A DNA stretch of 61,147 nucleotides from Plasmopara viticola (Eukaryota > Oomycota > Peronosporomycetes > Peronosporales > Peronosporaceae): positions 1 through 61,147 of the forward strand of contig MBPM02000214.1 in NCBI GenBank assembly GCA_001695595.3, in the 5' to 3' direction. This document shows, piece by piece, positions 20,576-33,321 of this stretch. A model generated the notes under the pieces. That model searched no databases and was not told the origin of the DNA. It was given only the letters and a program-made list of their open reading frames with translations. The stretch's first letter is position 1. Each line of letters starts with the position of its first letter. The translations under genes were made by a program, and so were the position numbers.

Positions 20576-23146
20576 TGTTTTAAGCGCTCATCAATTTGAG
20601 CATCTGAACGTACTTGAGCTCCTCAGAAAGGACACCTCCAACCTTTTACCAAAAAAGAGAGCATTGAAACGTATGGTACACAATTAAGAAAGAATTTGCT
20701 ATATGTAACACAAATGGTCCCGCCACTAGCTTCTCCTTGCTCCAACTCCAGCAAGAGAGAAATCCATGCTTTACATTGTCTAATACCGACTAAAAAGGTC
20801 AACCGCTTCCAAATACGCCGCAACTCTATACTTAATTGCATGTTCGCTGGTCATAACAGTGGTACAAAGGAACCACAGAGAAGACCTTGTGCGTAACAAG
20901 ATATCGACAGACTGCCAGTAATTACATCGCTGTTAAACAGCCGATATGAAAAAGCGGTATCAAGAGTACCACAAGATGCGCATATCGCAGATCTCTCGAT
21001 GCTTGTAGTGATTCGCTGTAGGTGATTATCGTGCCCGATCCACAAGCTGCTCACCGCAAATTAAGCCACACCCCTTAGTCTTGATACTGCTTCCGTAAAC
21101 TATGGGTTAAGTGCAGCTTTTAAAGAATCGAATTCTATGTCAAATAAGCTGGCTGGAACAACATTCTTTTTGGGGATTACTATAAAGTCGTAAAACTATC
21201 TTTGTCGTAGCACAAACTACACGGCTTATCGTACCGTAAGGTGTCTGGTCCATACCGACCGGCCAATGTATGTTTGGACAGGAGGCGAAAGACAAAAATT
21301 ACAGCTTAGCTTTCTACCACGTTAGCGATTCATCATACAATCGTTTTTGTATCATCCTTCATAGTAGATTGTGACTTAGCACTATCGACGTCTAACACAC
21401 CACACGTCCGACAAACGTGTGGCTAGGCTGCCACTCGATAAAAAGCAGAGCTTGCGACTCCAACGTGATCATGATGGGCGACACATGCCATCAATGACAG
21501 TATATAATTTCCGATATTAGCAATGAGTTATGGTAGCACAAGTCGTTGCGAGCATTACTTTGAGTAGTGACAGAATGGCAAGCGCCAGCGTGATGTTAAG
21601 TTGTACAGAAATTTAAGTTTTACGTATGGTGCAACACTCGAACGACAAATGGTGCAAGTGCTTTATGGTTGGTCATTGAGCGGAGGCTTATCGAGCGACT
21701 TCGTTTCGTTGCAAGCTTTAACACCTTAGCGAAAACATGTTAAGTCCAGATGCGAGTAAGCAAGTCCTTACTAAAAGGCTAGCTTCAAGACATTTTATTT
21801 AAATGACTGCAATACTAAGCCGCAATGTTTTTCAAGCTTTACTGGCATCAATGCGAGCAAAAAAGTAGACATATTCAATCAACGACAGTGCTACGACGCA
21901 AGCTATTCTGATGCAGAATTTTTTTTAGCTTAGCGAACTCCAGAGTCTAGCAATGCCATCGCCATCAAAAGTACTAGCTCGTCTGCTCGAGAATGTTGTC
22001 GTGCTTGAATTTCATCGACAAAAAGATCGACTGCTAGTTCCAACAGAACCAATTATGAGGCAAAGTTGAACCGAAGCGTGCTAAAAAAAACTTTTTTCAC
22101 TATGGTATTGCTCAAACGCAGCTGCACTGATTTGATGCAATCAGTGCATGTATGAAGTCGCTCCCTTTTACTGAGTGGTGAATGCAGACGGGAGCAAGCT
22201 TGACCATCACACGCACGACGAGGGACGACAAGATAGATGTCTGACGAAAGAAAAGTAGAACAGCTATGCGAACATTCGTATAATTAGGCTTTGCCTTCGC
22301 ATAGGGATAAAGGCGAACGGAGATGCATGTAATCACTTTACTTTCCTTTTAAACAAAGGAAGAAGAATGGATGGTCTTCAACTGTGGTCTCTACTGCACA
22401 CATTAACCGGCTGTGGATGATGCATTGTTCTACACAAACTAAATGATGAGTTTTAAAGAGCAAGTGTTACCTTCATCATGATCTATTTGGACACTTCGAG
22501 CCTGGATAGCTTATTAAGGAAATTTATCCCTGACATTTGACGTACCAAGAAAAATGTTTTGTGAGGCATGTTCTAATCTTAATATTGCTTTTCGATCAAC
22601 ATATACAAACCATTTAGCAGACTTGAAAGTGCTGTTTTTGGGTCGATTTTCTATCGACAAGCTCCTTTTAGCTACGTCACAATTAAATGTATAGTTTCTC
22701 ACGGTAAACAAACGTACATCTTCTTACCTTACAACGGCCAAATTGTCGATCAGTATTGTAAACATCATGACACGATATTCTGATGATTTGATCACGACTG
22801 TACGCGTAGATGACGCTGCTTAAACTCGTGCTTAATTCGTGCCTTTTCAACAAGATGTTAAAAGCGTCCGGTTTAAATGCACATGACTCAGAAGCATCAA
22901 ATTGGTGCAAATGATAGTGAGCCTATATTTTTTATGATACGATCTCATTCCTCTTTATTTACAATTAAAATGGAGTCTTCTATGAGGATTGCATTTGGCT
23001 TTTTTGTACTATCGTCACAGGGATAAGCATGTATGGTGCATTCTTCGACTCCAGCGTATTGCGCAAACTGCCTCACAAATCTATCTTACAAATGAATGGG
23101 GTGACAGGAATCCAGATAATGAAGCATTCAATTATCTGCTACAGTT
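20576..23146. repeat. gene-poor segment B, unit 2
   Basis: Near-identical to 10509-13077. No gene supported. Confidence 0.6.
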
Positions 23147-23274
23147 TTAGCCAGCCCCTCGACTTCGTGACAAACAATCACGCAGATCGAAAAGCGTGAT
23201 AGACCAAGAGGGTCCTGCAACACCTTTTTTGCTGCGGAACGTTCGGCACCAGCTGCAGGACGTCTTGCACCGGC

Positions 23275-25043
23275 TTACTGAGTAGTATTGATTAATAAAC
23301 GATTTACTTGTTTCAAGCATACCACATGATCTAACCATGTACGATAGTAACAGTAACGCGAAGTAGCTTGCGAATTATGCAATTCATTACTTAAAATACC
23401 ATATAATAATAAGATCACCACCGACACGTGGTTTTCCCCTTTGTTTGGCTTAAAGTAGTCTTTGAAGAACTTCGGGTTCTTGGTCCACAACAACGGAAGC
23501 ATGTGCAAATAGCCTTCCGGGTGTCTATGTTCATCGAGCGTCACACCTTCCGCGCCGCTTCTATCCAAACACACGTGTTTCAGTGAGATCGACCCAGCAA
23601 ACGAACACTTATATAACCCACCGTCCACGATAATGTGATTGAAGTCGCTATGGCAAACTTCCGGAGATGTTCGTATAGCCAAGAAATAGCAATATCATCT
23701 TTTCTTCCAGTGTAAACCCTCCTGACGAGAAGTCATCGAAGCTATAATCTTTCGACACCCATCTTTGGGTAAACGCCTTTGCTCTGGCCAACTGAGCTTG
23801 ATGGTACAAAGAGCGCCTTAAAGGTTGCAGTATTGACCTGCTTGGAAAACGAAGTGCCTTACCATCCAGCTCGCCAAGTGTTGTGAGCGCATTAAACCGC
23901 GGCGCATTTGGAGCGTAGATTGGACTTGTGCTTGCCCCCCAATATGCTGATACAAATCCGCCTCCAAGTACATCCCATTGCTCTTGGGTCAAGCTGTCCA
24001 CGAGCAGCTGTGCGTCTAGATCGTTGGATTGAAATTGTCTAATGTGAACAGATCGTGCTTGTCGACAAGGAACGTAATGTCGAGATCATCGAAGGCGCTT
24101 GCGATCGGCCCGAACAACAGCAATCCGTTATTCACAAAGTCAATATTCTCGATTTGCACAAAATTACCTTTGAAGCGATCGTGTTTTCGTCGGAAAAGAT
24201 GAGATGCAATCGCAACAAGACTCGGTAGACCAACATTCATCACCATGCAAAGAGCATCGAGTCCCCGTTCTTATTTTTCCCACGATCGCATTTGAAGTCC
24301 TTCGCCAATTGCTGCTTCAGCTTTTGAGTTCTCGAATCCGTGGTACTGGGAACGTTCAAGAACGTGCGTTTAAACAACGTGGCAGCAATTGCTGCGTATA
24401 GAGAGGAAGTGTGGTCTTTGGCCGAAATCACCACCAGCACGTGGATTTCCCCTTCGTTTGGCTCAAATCTCTCCCCAAAGTTCGTAAAGTTCTTGATCCA
24501 CAACGAACGGATCCTTGTGCGTAATGAATCCGTCGTATGACAAATAGTAGTCCGGGTAATAGCCAAAGGCTTTGCCACCGTATCCTTTGCCGTAACTATA
24601 GTAGTCATTGCCGTTGCCGTAGTTGTCATTGTCGTGGCCGTAGTGGTCGTTGCCGTGACCGTAGAAGTCGTTGCCGTGGCCGTGGTACTCATGGCTGTAG
24701 TCGTCGTAGTCCTTGCCGTATTTGCTGTAGCCGCTGCGTTCCTTGTGCACGAAGCTCTCGTGACTGTGGTCGTCAACCTTGCAGGCGTAAGCATCGTGGC
24801 CGTAGTCCTTGTAATCATAGTCGTCTTTGCCGTTGCTGTAGTCTGTTGACTCGGTGGCCTGGAATTCCTCGTCTTCCAGGCGCCGACGATAGTGCAATGC
24901 CCATGTCGTGGTGTCTTTTGCGGTGGTCACAATCGCGCTAGGAGCCAAGGAGCGATTCCCGCTTGAGTATCTCGGGCATCAATCGATTGCAGGATGGAGG
25001 CACTGACGTCTAGGCTTAGCACTGCAAGCATATTAAACTGCAT
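23275..25043 (-). pseudogene. secreted HGY-rich / CRN-like chimeric pseudogene, unit 2 minus copy
   Basis: Same structure and lesions as the unit 1 minus copy, but the 24463-24948 frame is longer here: 161 codons joining the post-signal segment, the whole HGY-rich repeat and the FITHKDPFVVDQELYE tail. Unit 1 lost this continuity by a small change at about 14732. The signal-peptide frame (ATG 25043) still lies in another frame, so secretion of the HGY product would need a frame correction. Confidence 0.55.
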
Positions 25044-25616
25044 CTTGGCCGCGCAGTTGCTTGACTTAAATGGATGTATCTGCTGGCTGTCGAATGCTGA
25101 GAAGAAGGCGAAATGAAAAGTGAGAGAGCGAGAAATGATCAAATGCTGATTATTGATGTGTTCGCAGACGCTTTTATCATCAGTCTCTTTCAGTTTTTAA
25201 AGAAAGCTTTGTATATAAAGTGGCACGGCAGAGAATTTGCTAGAGAATAAGTTTTCCGAGGTGTCAAGAATGGGGACAGCCAGCTGATCATCTGTTTTAC
25301 TTTTCTATGCAATCATAATTAAGGTACCCTTGTCAATCGGCTTTTAGAAATATGTCCTTCTCTTGCAAATTCTTTTGCATTGGCACTTCGGTCAATCGTC
25401 ATATACAAAGCTCTCTCAAGATACTGAAAGAGACTCGAGAGTTATTACGCTTGCCGTACAGTTCGCAAGAGATTCGCAAGAGACTATTCTTGCCGTGTCA
25501 CATCAAATAGGAAGCGCTCTTAAGATATTGCGCTCTCTCGCTTTTCATTTGCCTTCTTCTCAGCAATCGACGACTAGCAAATACATCCATTCAAGTCAAG
25601 CAACTGCGCGGCCAAG
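25044..25616. promoter_or_regulatory. divergent intergenic region, unit 2
   Basis: Copy of the unit 1 region, with mirrored initiator-like boxes near both start codons and TATATAAAG near 25211. Confidence 0.4.
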
Positions 25617-27143
25617 ATGCAGTTTAATATGCTTGCAGTGCTAAGCCTATACGTCAGTGCCTCCATCCTGCAATCGATTGATGCCCGAGGTGCTCCAGCG
25701 GGAATCGCTCCTTGGCTCCTTCGGGGACTACAGACACCACCCGCTTAAGCGCGATTGTGACCACCGCAAAAGACACCACGACATGGGCATTGCACTATCG
25801 TCGGCGCCTGAAAGACGATAAATCCCAGGCCACCGAGTCAACAGACTACAGCTACGGCAAAGACGACTATAATCACAAAAACCACGGTCACGATGCTTAC
25901 GCCTGCAAGGACGACGACCACAGCCACGAGAGCTTCGTGCACAAGGAACACAGCGGCTACAGCAAATACGGCAAGGACTACGACGACTACAGCCATGAGT
26001 ACCACGGCCACGGCAACGACTTCTACGGCCACGGCAACGACCACTACGGCCACGACAATGACAACTACGGCAACGGCAATGACTACTATGGTTACAGCAA
26101 AGGATAAGGTCGCAAAGCCTTTGGCTATTACCCGGACTACTATTCGTCATACGACGGATTCATTACGCACAAGGATCCGTTCGTTGTGGATCAAGAACCC
26201 TACGAACTTTGGAGAGAGATTTGAGCCAAACGAAGGGGAAATCCACGTGCTGGTGGTGATTCCGGCCAAAGACCACACTTCCTCTCTATACGCAGCAATT
26301 GCTGCCACGTTGTTTAAACGCACTTTCTTGAACGTTCCCAGTACCACGGATTCGAGAACTCAGAAGCTGAAGCAGCAATTGGTGAAGGACTTCAAATGTG
26401 ATTGTGGGAAAAATTAGAACGGCGACTCGATGCTCTTTGCATGGTGATGAATGTTGATCTAGCGAGTCCTGTTGTGATTGCATCCCATCTCTTCCGACGA
26501 AAACACGATCGCTTCTAAGGTAATTTTGTGCAAATCGAGAATATTGACGTTGTGAATAACGGATTGCTGTTGTTCGGGCCGATCGCAAGCGCCTTCGGTG
26601 ATCTCGACATTACGTTCCTTGTCGACAAGCACGATCTGTTCACATTAGACAATTTCAATCCAACGATCTAGACGCACAGCTGCTCGTGGACAGCTTGACC
26701 CAAGAGCAATGGGATGTACTTGGAGGCGGATTTGTATCAGCATATTGGGGGGCAAGCACAAGTCCAATCTACGCTCCAAATGCGCCGCGGTTTAATGCGC
26801 TCACAACACTTGGCGAGCTGGATGGTAAGGCACTTCGTTTTCCAAGCAGGTCAATACTGCAACCTTTAAGGCGCTGTTTGTACCATCAAGCTCAGTTGGC
26901 CAGAACAAAGGCGATTGCGCGAAGGATGGGTGTCGAAAGTTTTTTGCTTCGATGACTTCTCGTCAAAAGGTTTCACACTGGAAGAAAAGATGAAATTGCT
27001 ATTTCTTGGCTATACGAACATCTCCAGAAGTTTGCCACAGCGACTTCAATCACATTATCGTGGACGGTGGGTGATATAACTGTTCGTTTGCTGGGTCGAT
27101 CTCATTGGAACACGTGTGGTTGAATGGAAGCCTGTGACGCTCG
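25617..27143 (+). pseudogene. secreted HGY-rich / CRN-like chimeric pseudogene, unit 2 plus copy
   Basis: Same lesions as the unit 1 plus copy: TAA in the HGY-rich frame at 26105, TAG in the CRN frame at 26415, and truncation near 27143. A local difference near 27001-27015 (TTTCTTGGCTATACG versus TTCTTAGCAATACG) matches the minus-strand copies, which suggests gene conversion between inverted copies. Confidence 0.55.
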
Positions 27144-27262
27144 TTCGTTCTAATCACCTGTATGATCTGATATCCTGTTAGAGAAGAAGAGCCTCGATAA
27201 TAACAGAATCTCGACAAGCAGCTAACAGGTTTCAGCTAAAGAGAAGACAAAAAAAACAGTAG

Positions 27263-27559
27263 TTAATTCTTATGCCGTGACTTATCGTTGAATGATGGAT
27301 ATTTATTCTTGTAAGAAACATATTTAAACCTTCAATTGAAGTATTGCTTATCGTTTTCAACAATCCACTTAACGGACTTGTTTTCATGTTTGACCCGACG
27401 CACGATATAGCTATCGTCTCCAGCTCGGAACTTGCTGTCTAAAAAGCGCCGGATATTCGAGTCTTCCAATTGTTCGTTGTATAACCATCGACAGTACGAG
27501 GCATTTTCCTTATAGACTTCCTCAGGAGATTTCCTTTAATATTTTCCAAATTCAGACAT
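27263..27559 (-). pseudogene. ExoX-C-like gene, early stop, unit 2
   Basis: Copy of 17191-17487 with the same TAA at codon 8; one base differs near 27426 (CTCGG for CTTGG). Confidence 0.55.
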
Positions 27560-27571
27560 TTTTTATAGTAT

Positions 27572-27892
27572 TGTATTGTATTACGTTATCGCGTTGCCAA
27601 GTTATGCACGTGCTAGGCTCAGTCTGGCTAGTCCACGGCATGGAGTGGTGTCCGCATACGTCGGATCTCGTTCGGCGGGCAGTGTAGCCAGCACCGAGGT
27701 CGTGAGGGTCTTCCATTATTTTGTTTAACTCTGACTTGGTAAGAGCCCAGGTGGCACCCTGGTGCTGGAGACCGTCACGTCGAGGGTGAGACTCGTTAGA
27801 GACTCGCAGATGCCCGAGAGCACCTGCCCGAAGCGCGCGAGCATTTAGCCCCCGCGCTTGGAAGGAGGGCGTCACCCCAACCTTTTCCGAAG
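27572..27892 (-). mobile_element. LINE-derived short element, unit 2
   Basis: Copy of 17500-17820 with the same flanking 15-bp duplications, so it was carried by tandem duplication and not inserted again. Confidence 0.75.
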
Positions 27893-28347
27893 CATTTTTT
27901 GTAGTATATGTTATAGAAGATAATTCAGGATCACAATTTAATTAACTCACGACTGATTCATATTTGTAATTCTGTTACGAAAAGATACTGTAATTATTTT
28001 ATCGCGTAGTGGTAGCTATTTGCTGACATTTATGTTACATCCAGATAAGAAAAGACCAACCACCTGACTTAACAAATGTTGTGTTGATTTTCTGCGTCCG
28101 TAATTATGTTGATGATTCAAATTGGTATGGTTTTGTGCTTTAGTGTTTTCTACCCATTGATGCCCTAGGATGGGGCTTGTCAAAATTGATTTTTTTTTCT
28201 GTTTCTAATAGTGTAGGGATGGGGGTCAAGGAGTGTGTAAAGAGAGCTAAATAAGTTATAGTGCACATGTCGCTTTATCATCATATACTTTCATCGTGCA
28301 TTGGACTCGTCTTCAGAAGACGTTCAAAATTCAGCTCACGATCTTAA

Positions 28348-28955
28348 ATGCAAAAGACTGCTTCCAACACGGTAAATTTACTTGAGGACGACGCCACAAC
28401 CGCTTCTATTGTAGGCTACACAACTGTTGAATCCAAAGATGGTCTTAACAGCAACAAATTTAACATTTGAATGGTGTTTTGTAATTTGATCATACAGCAT
28501 ACGGCTAGACGACTTCACTCGACTATATGGTCTCGGTTGACCGTATTATACAGTCATCTATGGCCATGCTGTTTACAGTCGCTAATTTCAATGAATACTA
28601 TACGTCACATTATTCTTGACAACAATTGAGAATTAGACTTTATCTGCTGCTATGCAATTCCTTCTCAGTGCGAACAGACACGGAATTTGTTGTACTGCAA
28701 ACCTTAAATTTTTTGACTAACTACCATCATCGAACTGCTCAAGTTTTGATCGGCGTTATCAGCTTTTATTGTGTCGAAACTACAGTCAGCAAGTCAGCGT
28801 CAAATATATGCTGTTTGCGTATTTCGCACGAACATATCAAATAGTTTGATAGTACTCACTCTAGGGGCTAATTTGCTTTGGGATACTTAGGATCGGTACT
28901 AGTCATGGGATTATGACTTTGAGTGATTTTAGAAAAGCTTGAATCGTCATTAGTC
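28348..28955 (+). pseudogene. decayed unknown coding blocks 5' of MSKLKVPP, unit 2
   Basis: The MQKTASNTVNL frame from ATG 28348 stops after 40 codons. Downstream sequence to 28955 holds a 72-codon open stretch with no recognisable domain. Confidence 0.3.
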
Positions 28956-29270
28956 ATGTCGAAGCTCAAAGTCCCGCCGGTGCGCATGGCGACTCCGGGA
29001 ACCCGGCTACACTGTGGCCCTACGGGGCTCAATGAGGCTATTTTGTCATTAAACTTTCTACGATCAAACAATGAAACCGCAACGACATCTGACAAGCCAC
29101 TTATGACAACGGGAAGCGTCGACAAGGAGATCAACTTGTGGTGCGTGGGTGAGATGGAGGACATCGCAGCCAAGGGCGGCTCAGCGCTTGAATTCATTTC
29201 CAACCTCTCGGGGCACGATCGTTGCCTTGATTGTGTGCTGTTCTCACATGGACGAAACATTTTTTCTTGA
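28956..29270 (+). CDS. unknown protein, MSKLKVPP type, 104 codons
   Basis: ATG at 28956 opens a frame with strong third-position G/C, joining the MSKLKVPP and DKEINLWCVGEMEDIAAKGG blocks without a break. It ends at a stop created by one extra T in the run at about 29262, compared with the copy at 39001-39456. No signal peptide, membrane segment or known domain seen. It may be a gene fragment. Confidence 0.4.
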   Translation: MSKLKVPPVRMATPGTRLHCGPTGLNEAILSLNFLRSNNETATTSDKPLMTTGSVDKEINLWCVGEMEDIAAKGGSALEFISNLSGHDRCLDCVLFSHGRNIFS

Positions 29271-30650
29271 ATGTAACGAAAAAACCAATGAAGATGTTTT
29301 GGAAAATAGCTCGCCCTGTACTCCAATTAGCCCTCCTGGCTATGTTCAATGCAATATAATAAAGCGATTTATTTGTTATGTTATCAATGGTGTCATGGTC
29401 AACTTTCCATTAAAGTCGAAATGGTGCGCTGACTCTTGACGCCCAAAAGTCGTCCACGTCGTCATTATGCATTCTCTTGCCAACATATAGAAGACGCTTG
29501 TAACCATCGCTTACGACCACTGTATTCAGCACTCGAAGGCATCGATATTTGAGTTCAAAGAGCCGATGCGATACCAATAGTCAATCGCTGATGAAACTAA
29601 TAGTCTATTGGCTAGAAGGAAAACTGGGTCACAAACGATCGACCGATCAGATACTTAGCGTCATCCGATACACTCAATTTGATGCGCGGTCAAAATCAGT
29701 GTGATCTAACCGTATCAAGATTATGGGAAGACCAAACATATATGACCAGGTGGTGGCCCGATCCATTCCAACTACTAGCAACATACGATCGTATGAAGCA
29801 CAATGGAATCGGCTTGATAGGTTCTCATTAATCGCGCAACTATGGCTCACGTATTAGTTGGAGTATGATCTACTTGCGTAGTAGGTCAGCCGCGTTCTAT
29901 TCACAATTTTTATCATCCGTCAACAACCGCTTAAGTCAGCAAGGTGTACGTGTCCAAACAGGCACAATATTTATCAGACAAAGCATACAAGTATTTTGTG
30001 CTACACTCTAGCCGGTATAGCGCCCGATTCGCACCCACTTCTATAGAAGCTTCAGGTTGGGTGTTCATTTTGAAAAAAACGTAAGAAATTTAGAAAATAA
30101 AGGCTCAAGCATTCAAGTTCTATCAACCACACGATTGGCCAATGTTCTTGTGGTAAACAAATGTTTTGTCCCACACAAACACCGTAAGCTACATGTCGAC
30201 CCAGAGTTGAGCTTGGGCGGAAAACATGACCGCGCTCTACCTGCTATCGGGAGTAGTCAAGTCCCAATATAGTAAGGGGGCTTTTAGCGACACAGTAGCC
30301 AATTAGTCAATTGCGCACACCGCGCGCAGTCTAAAATAGACTTTGTCTCAGCGCACACCACCTATCCTACGACCTGTCAGGTCGGATCAACCAGCGGACC
30401 GAGCTTAAGGAATAAATGACGAGAACATAAAGAAAAGCTTCATTGAATTCCTTCCACGAAGCTTAGACCTTCTTCCCTGTCGGGGTTCAATGTGAGATTA
30501 CAGCCTCGAAAAGTTTACAAGACCCGATATATTACACTGTTGTGGGCCTGAATACTCGAATTGTACCAATAGCGTCACACAAATGGAGAGATGCAGAACA
30601 AATTATAAGATGGTCTGGACAAAGCATCAAAGAAGGATTGTTGACGATGC
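29271..30650 (+). pseudogene. decayed unknown coding blocks, start of unit 3
   Basis: Copies of the blocks seen at 9128-10500: the SDTLNLMRGQNQCDL stretch near 29660-29730, NVLVVNKCFVPHKHRKLHV near 30140, and the HKWRDAEQ block near 30580. Frames are broken between them. Confidence 0.3.
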
Positions 30651-33193
30651 TGTTTTAAGCGCTCATCAATTTGAGCATCTGAACGTACTTGAGCTCCTCA
30701 GAAAGGACACCTCCAACCTTTTACCAAAAAAGAGAGCATTGAAACGTATGGTACACAATTAAGAAAGAATTTGCTATATGTAACACAAATGGTCCCGCCA
30801 CTAGCTTCTCCTTGCTCCAACTCCAGCAAGAGAGAAATCCATGCTTTACATTGTCTAATACCGACTAAAAAGGTCAACCGCTTCCAAATACGCCGCAACT
30901 CTATACTTAATTGCATGGTTCGCTGGTCATAACAGTGGTACAAAGGAACCACAGAGAAGACCTTGTGCGTAACAAGATATCGACAGACTGCCAGTAATTA
31001 CATCGCTGTTAAACAGCCGATATGAAAAAGCGGTATCAAGAGTACCACAAGATGCGCATATCGCAGATCTCTCGATGCTTGTAGTGATTCGCTGTAGGAA
31101 ATTAAGCCACACCCCTTAGTCTTGATACTGCTTCCGTAAACTATGGGTTAAGTGCAGCTTTTAAAGAATCGAATTCTATGTCAAATAAGCTGGCTGGAAC
31201 AACATTCTTTTTGGGGATTACTATAAAGTCGTAAAACTATCTTTGTCGTAGCACAAACTACACGGCTTATCGTACCGTAAGGTGTCTGGTCCATACCGAC
31301 CGGCCAATGTATGTTTGGACAGGAGGCGAAAGACAAAAATTACAGCTTAGCTTTCTACCACGTTAGCGATTCATCATACAATCGTTTTTGTATCATCCTT
31401 CATAGTAGATTGTGACTTAGCACTATCGACGTCTAACACACCACACGTCCGACAAACGTGTGGCTAGGCTGCCACTCGATAAAAAGCAGAGCTTGCGACT
31501 CCAACGTGATCATGATGGGCGACACATGCCATCAATGACAGTATATAATTTCCGATATTAGCAATGAGTTATGGTAGCACAAGTCGTTGCGAGCATTACT
31601 TTGAGTAGTGACAGAATGGCAAGCGCCAGCGTGATGTTAAGTTGTACAGAAATTTAAGTTTTACGTATGGTGCAACACTCGAACGACAAATGGTGCAAGT
31701 GCTTTATGGTTGGTCATTGAGCGGAGGCTTATCGAGCGACTTCGTTTCGTTGCAAGCTTTAACACCTTAGCGAAAACATGTTAAGTCCAGATGCGAGTAA
31801 GCAAGTCCTTACTAAAAGGCTAGCTTCAAGACATTTTATTTAAATGACTGCAATACTAAGCCGCAATGTTTTTCAAGCTTTACTGGCATCAATGCGAGCA
31901 AAAAAGTAGACATATTCAATCAACGACAGTGCTACGACGCAAGCTATTCTGATGCAGAATTTTTTTTTAGCTTAGCGAACTCCAGAGTCTAGCAATGCCA
32001 TCGCCATCAAAAGTACTAGCTCGTCTGCTCGAGAATGTTGTCGTGCTTGAATTTCATCGACAAAAAGATCGACTGCTAGTTCCAACAGAACCAATTATGA
32101 GGCAAAGTTGAACCGAAGCGTGCTAAAAAAAACTTTTTTCACTATGGTATTGCTCAAACGCAGCTGCACTGATTTGATGCAATCAGTGCATGTATGAAGT
32201 CGCTCCCTTTTACTGAGTGGTGGATGCAGACGGGAGCAAGCTTGACCATCACACGCACGACGAGGTACCAGACGACAAGATAGATGTCTGACGAAAGAAA
32301 AGTAGAACAGCTATGCGAACATTCGTATAATTAGGCTTTGCCTTCGCATAGGGATAAAGGCGAACGGAGATGCGTGTAATCACTTTACTTTCCTTTTAAA
32401 CAAAGGAAGAAGAATGGATGGTCTTCAACTGTGGTCTCTACTGCACACATTAACCGGCTGTGGATGATGCATTGTTCTACACAAACTAAATGATGAGTTT
32501 TAAAGAGCAAGTGTTACCTTCATCATGATCTATTTGGACACTTCGAGCCTGGATAGCTTATTAAGGAAATTCATCCCTGACATTTGACGTACCAAGAAAA
32601 ATGTTTTGTGAGGCATGTTCTAATCTAAAATATTGCTTTTCGATCAACATATACAAACCGTTTAGCAGACTTGAAAGTGCTGTTTTTGGGTCGATTTTCT
32701 ATCGACAAGCTCCTTTAGCTACGTCACAATTAAATGCATAGTTTCTCACGGTAAACAAACGTACATCTTCTTACCTTACAACGGCCATATTGTCGATCAG
32801 TATTGTAAACATCATGACACGATATTCTGATGATTTGATCACGACTGTACGCGTAGATGACGCTGCTTAAACTCGTGCTTAATTCGTGCCTTTTCAACAA
32901 GATGTTAAAAGCGTCCGGTTTAAATGCACATGACTCAGAAGCATCAAATTGGTGCAAATGATAGTGAGCCTATATTTTTTATGATACGATCTCATTCCTC
33001 TTTATTTACAATTAAAATGGAGTCTTCTATGAGGATTGCATTTGGCTTTTTTGTACTATCGTCACAGGGATAAGCATGTATGGTGCATTCTTCGACTCCA
33101 GCGTATTGCGCAAACTGCCTCACAAATCTATCTTACAAATGAATGGGGTGACAGGAATCCAGATAATGAAGCATTCAATTATCTGCTACAGTT
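30651..33193. repeat. gene-poor segment B, unit 3
   Basis: As 10509-13077 but with a 35-bp deletion at about 31098 and a TACCAG insertion at about 32267. No gene supported. Confidence 0.6.
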
Positions 33194-33321
33194 TTAGCCA
33201 GCCCCTCGACTTCGTGACAAACAATCACGCAGATCGAAAAGCGTGATAGACCAAGAGGGTCCTGCAACACCTTTTTTGCTGCGGAACGTTCGGCACCAGC
33301 TGCAGGACGTCTTGCACCGGC

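Larger units (their letters stand above)
19079..29152. repeat. tandem unit 2 (about 10.07 kb)
   Basis: Head-to-tail copy of unit 1 in the same orientation. The order of contents is the same: unknown-gene remnants, gene-poor segment, minus and plus CRN-like pseudogenes, ExoX-C-like pseudogene with insertion, and unknown-gene 5' blocks. Confidence 0.9.
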
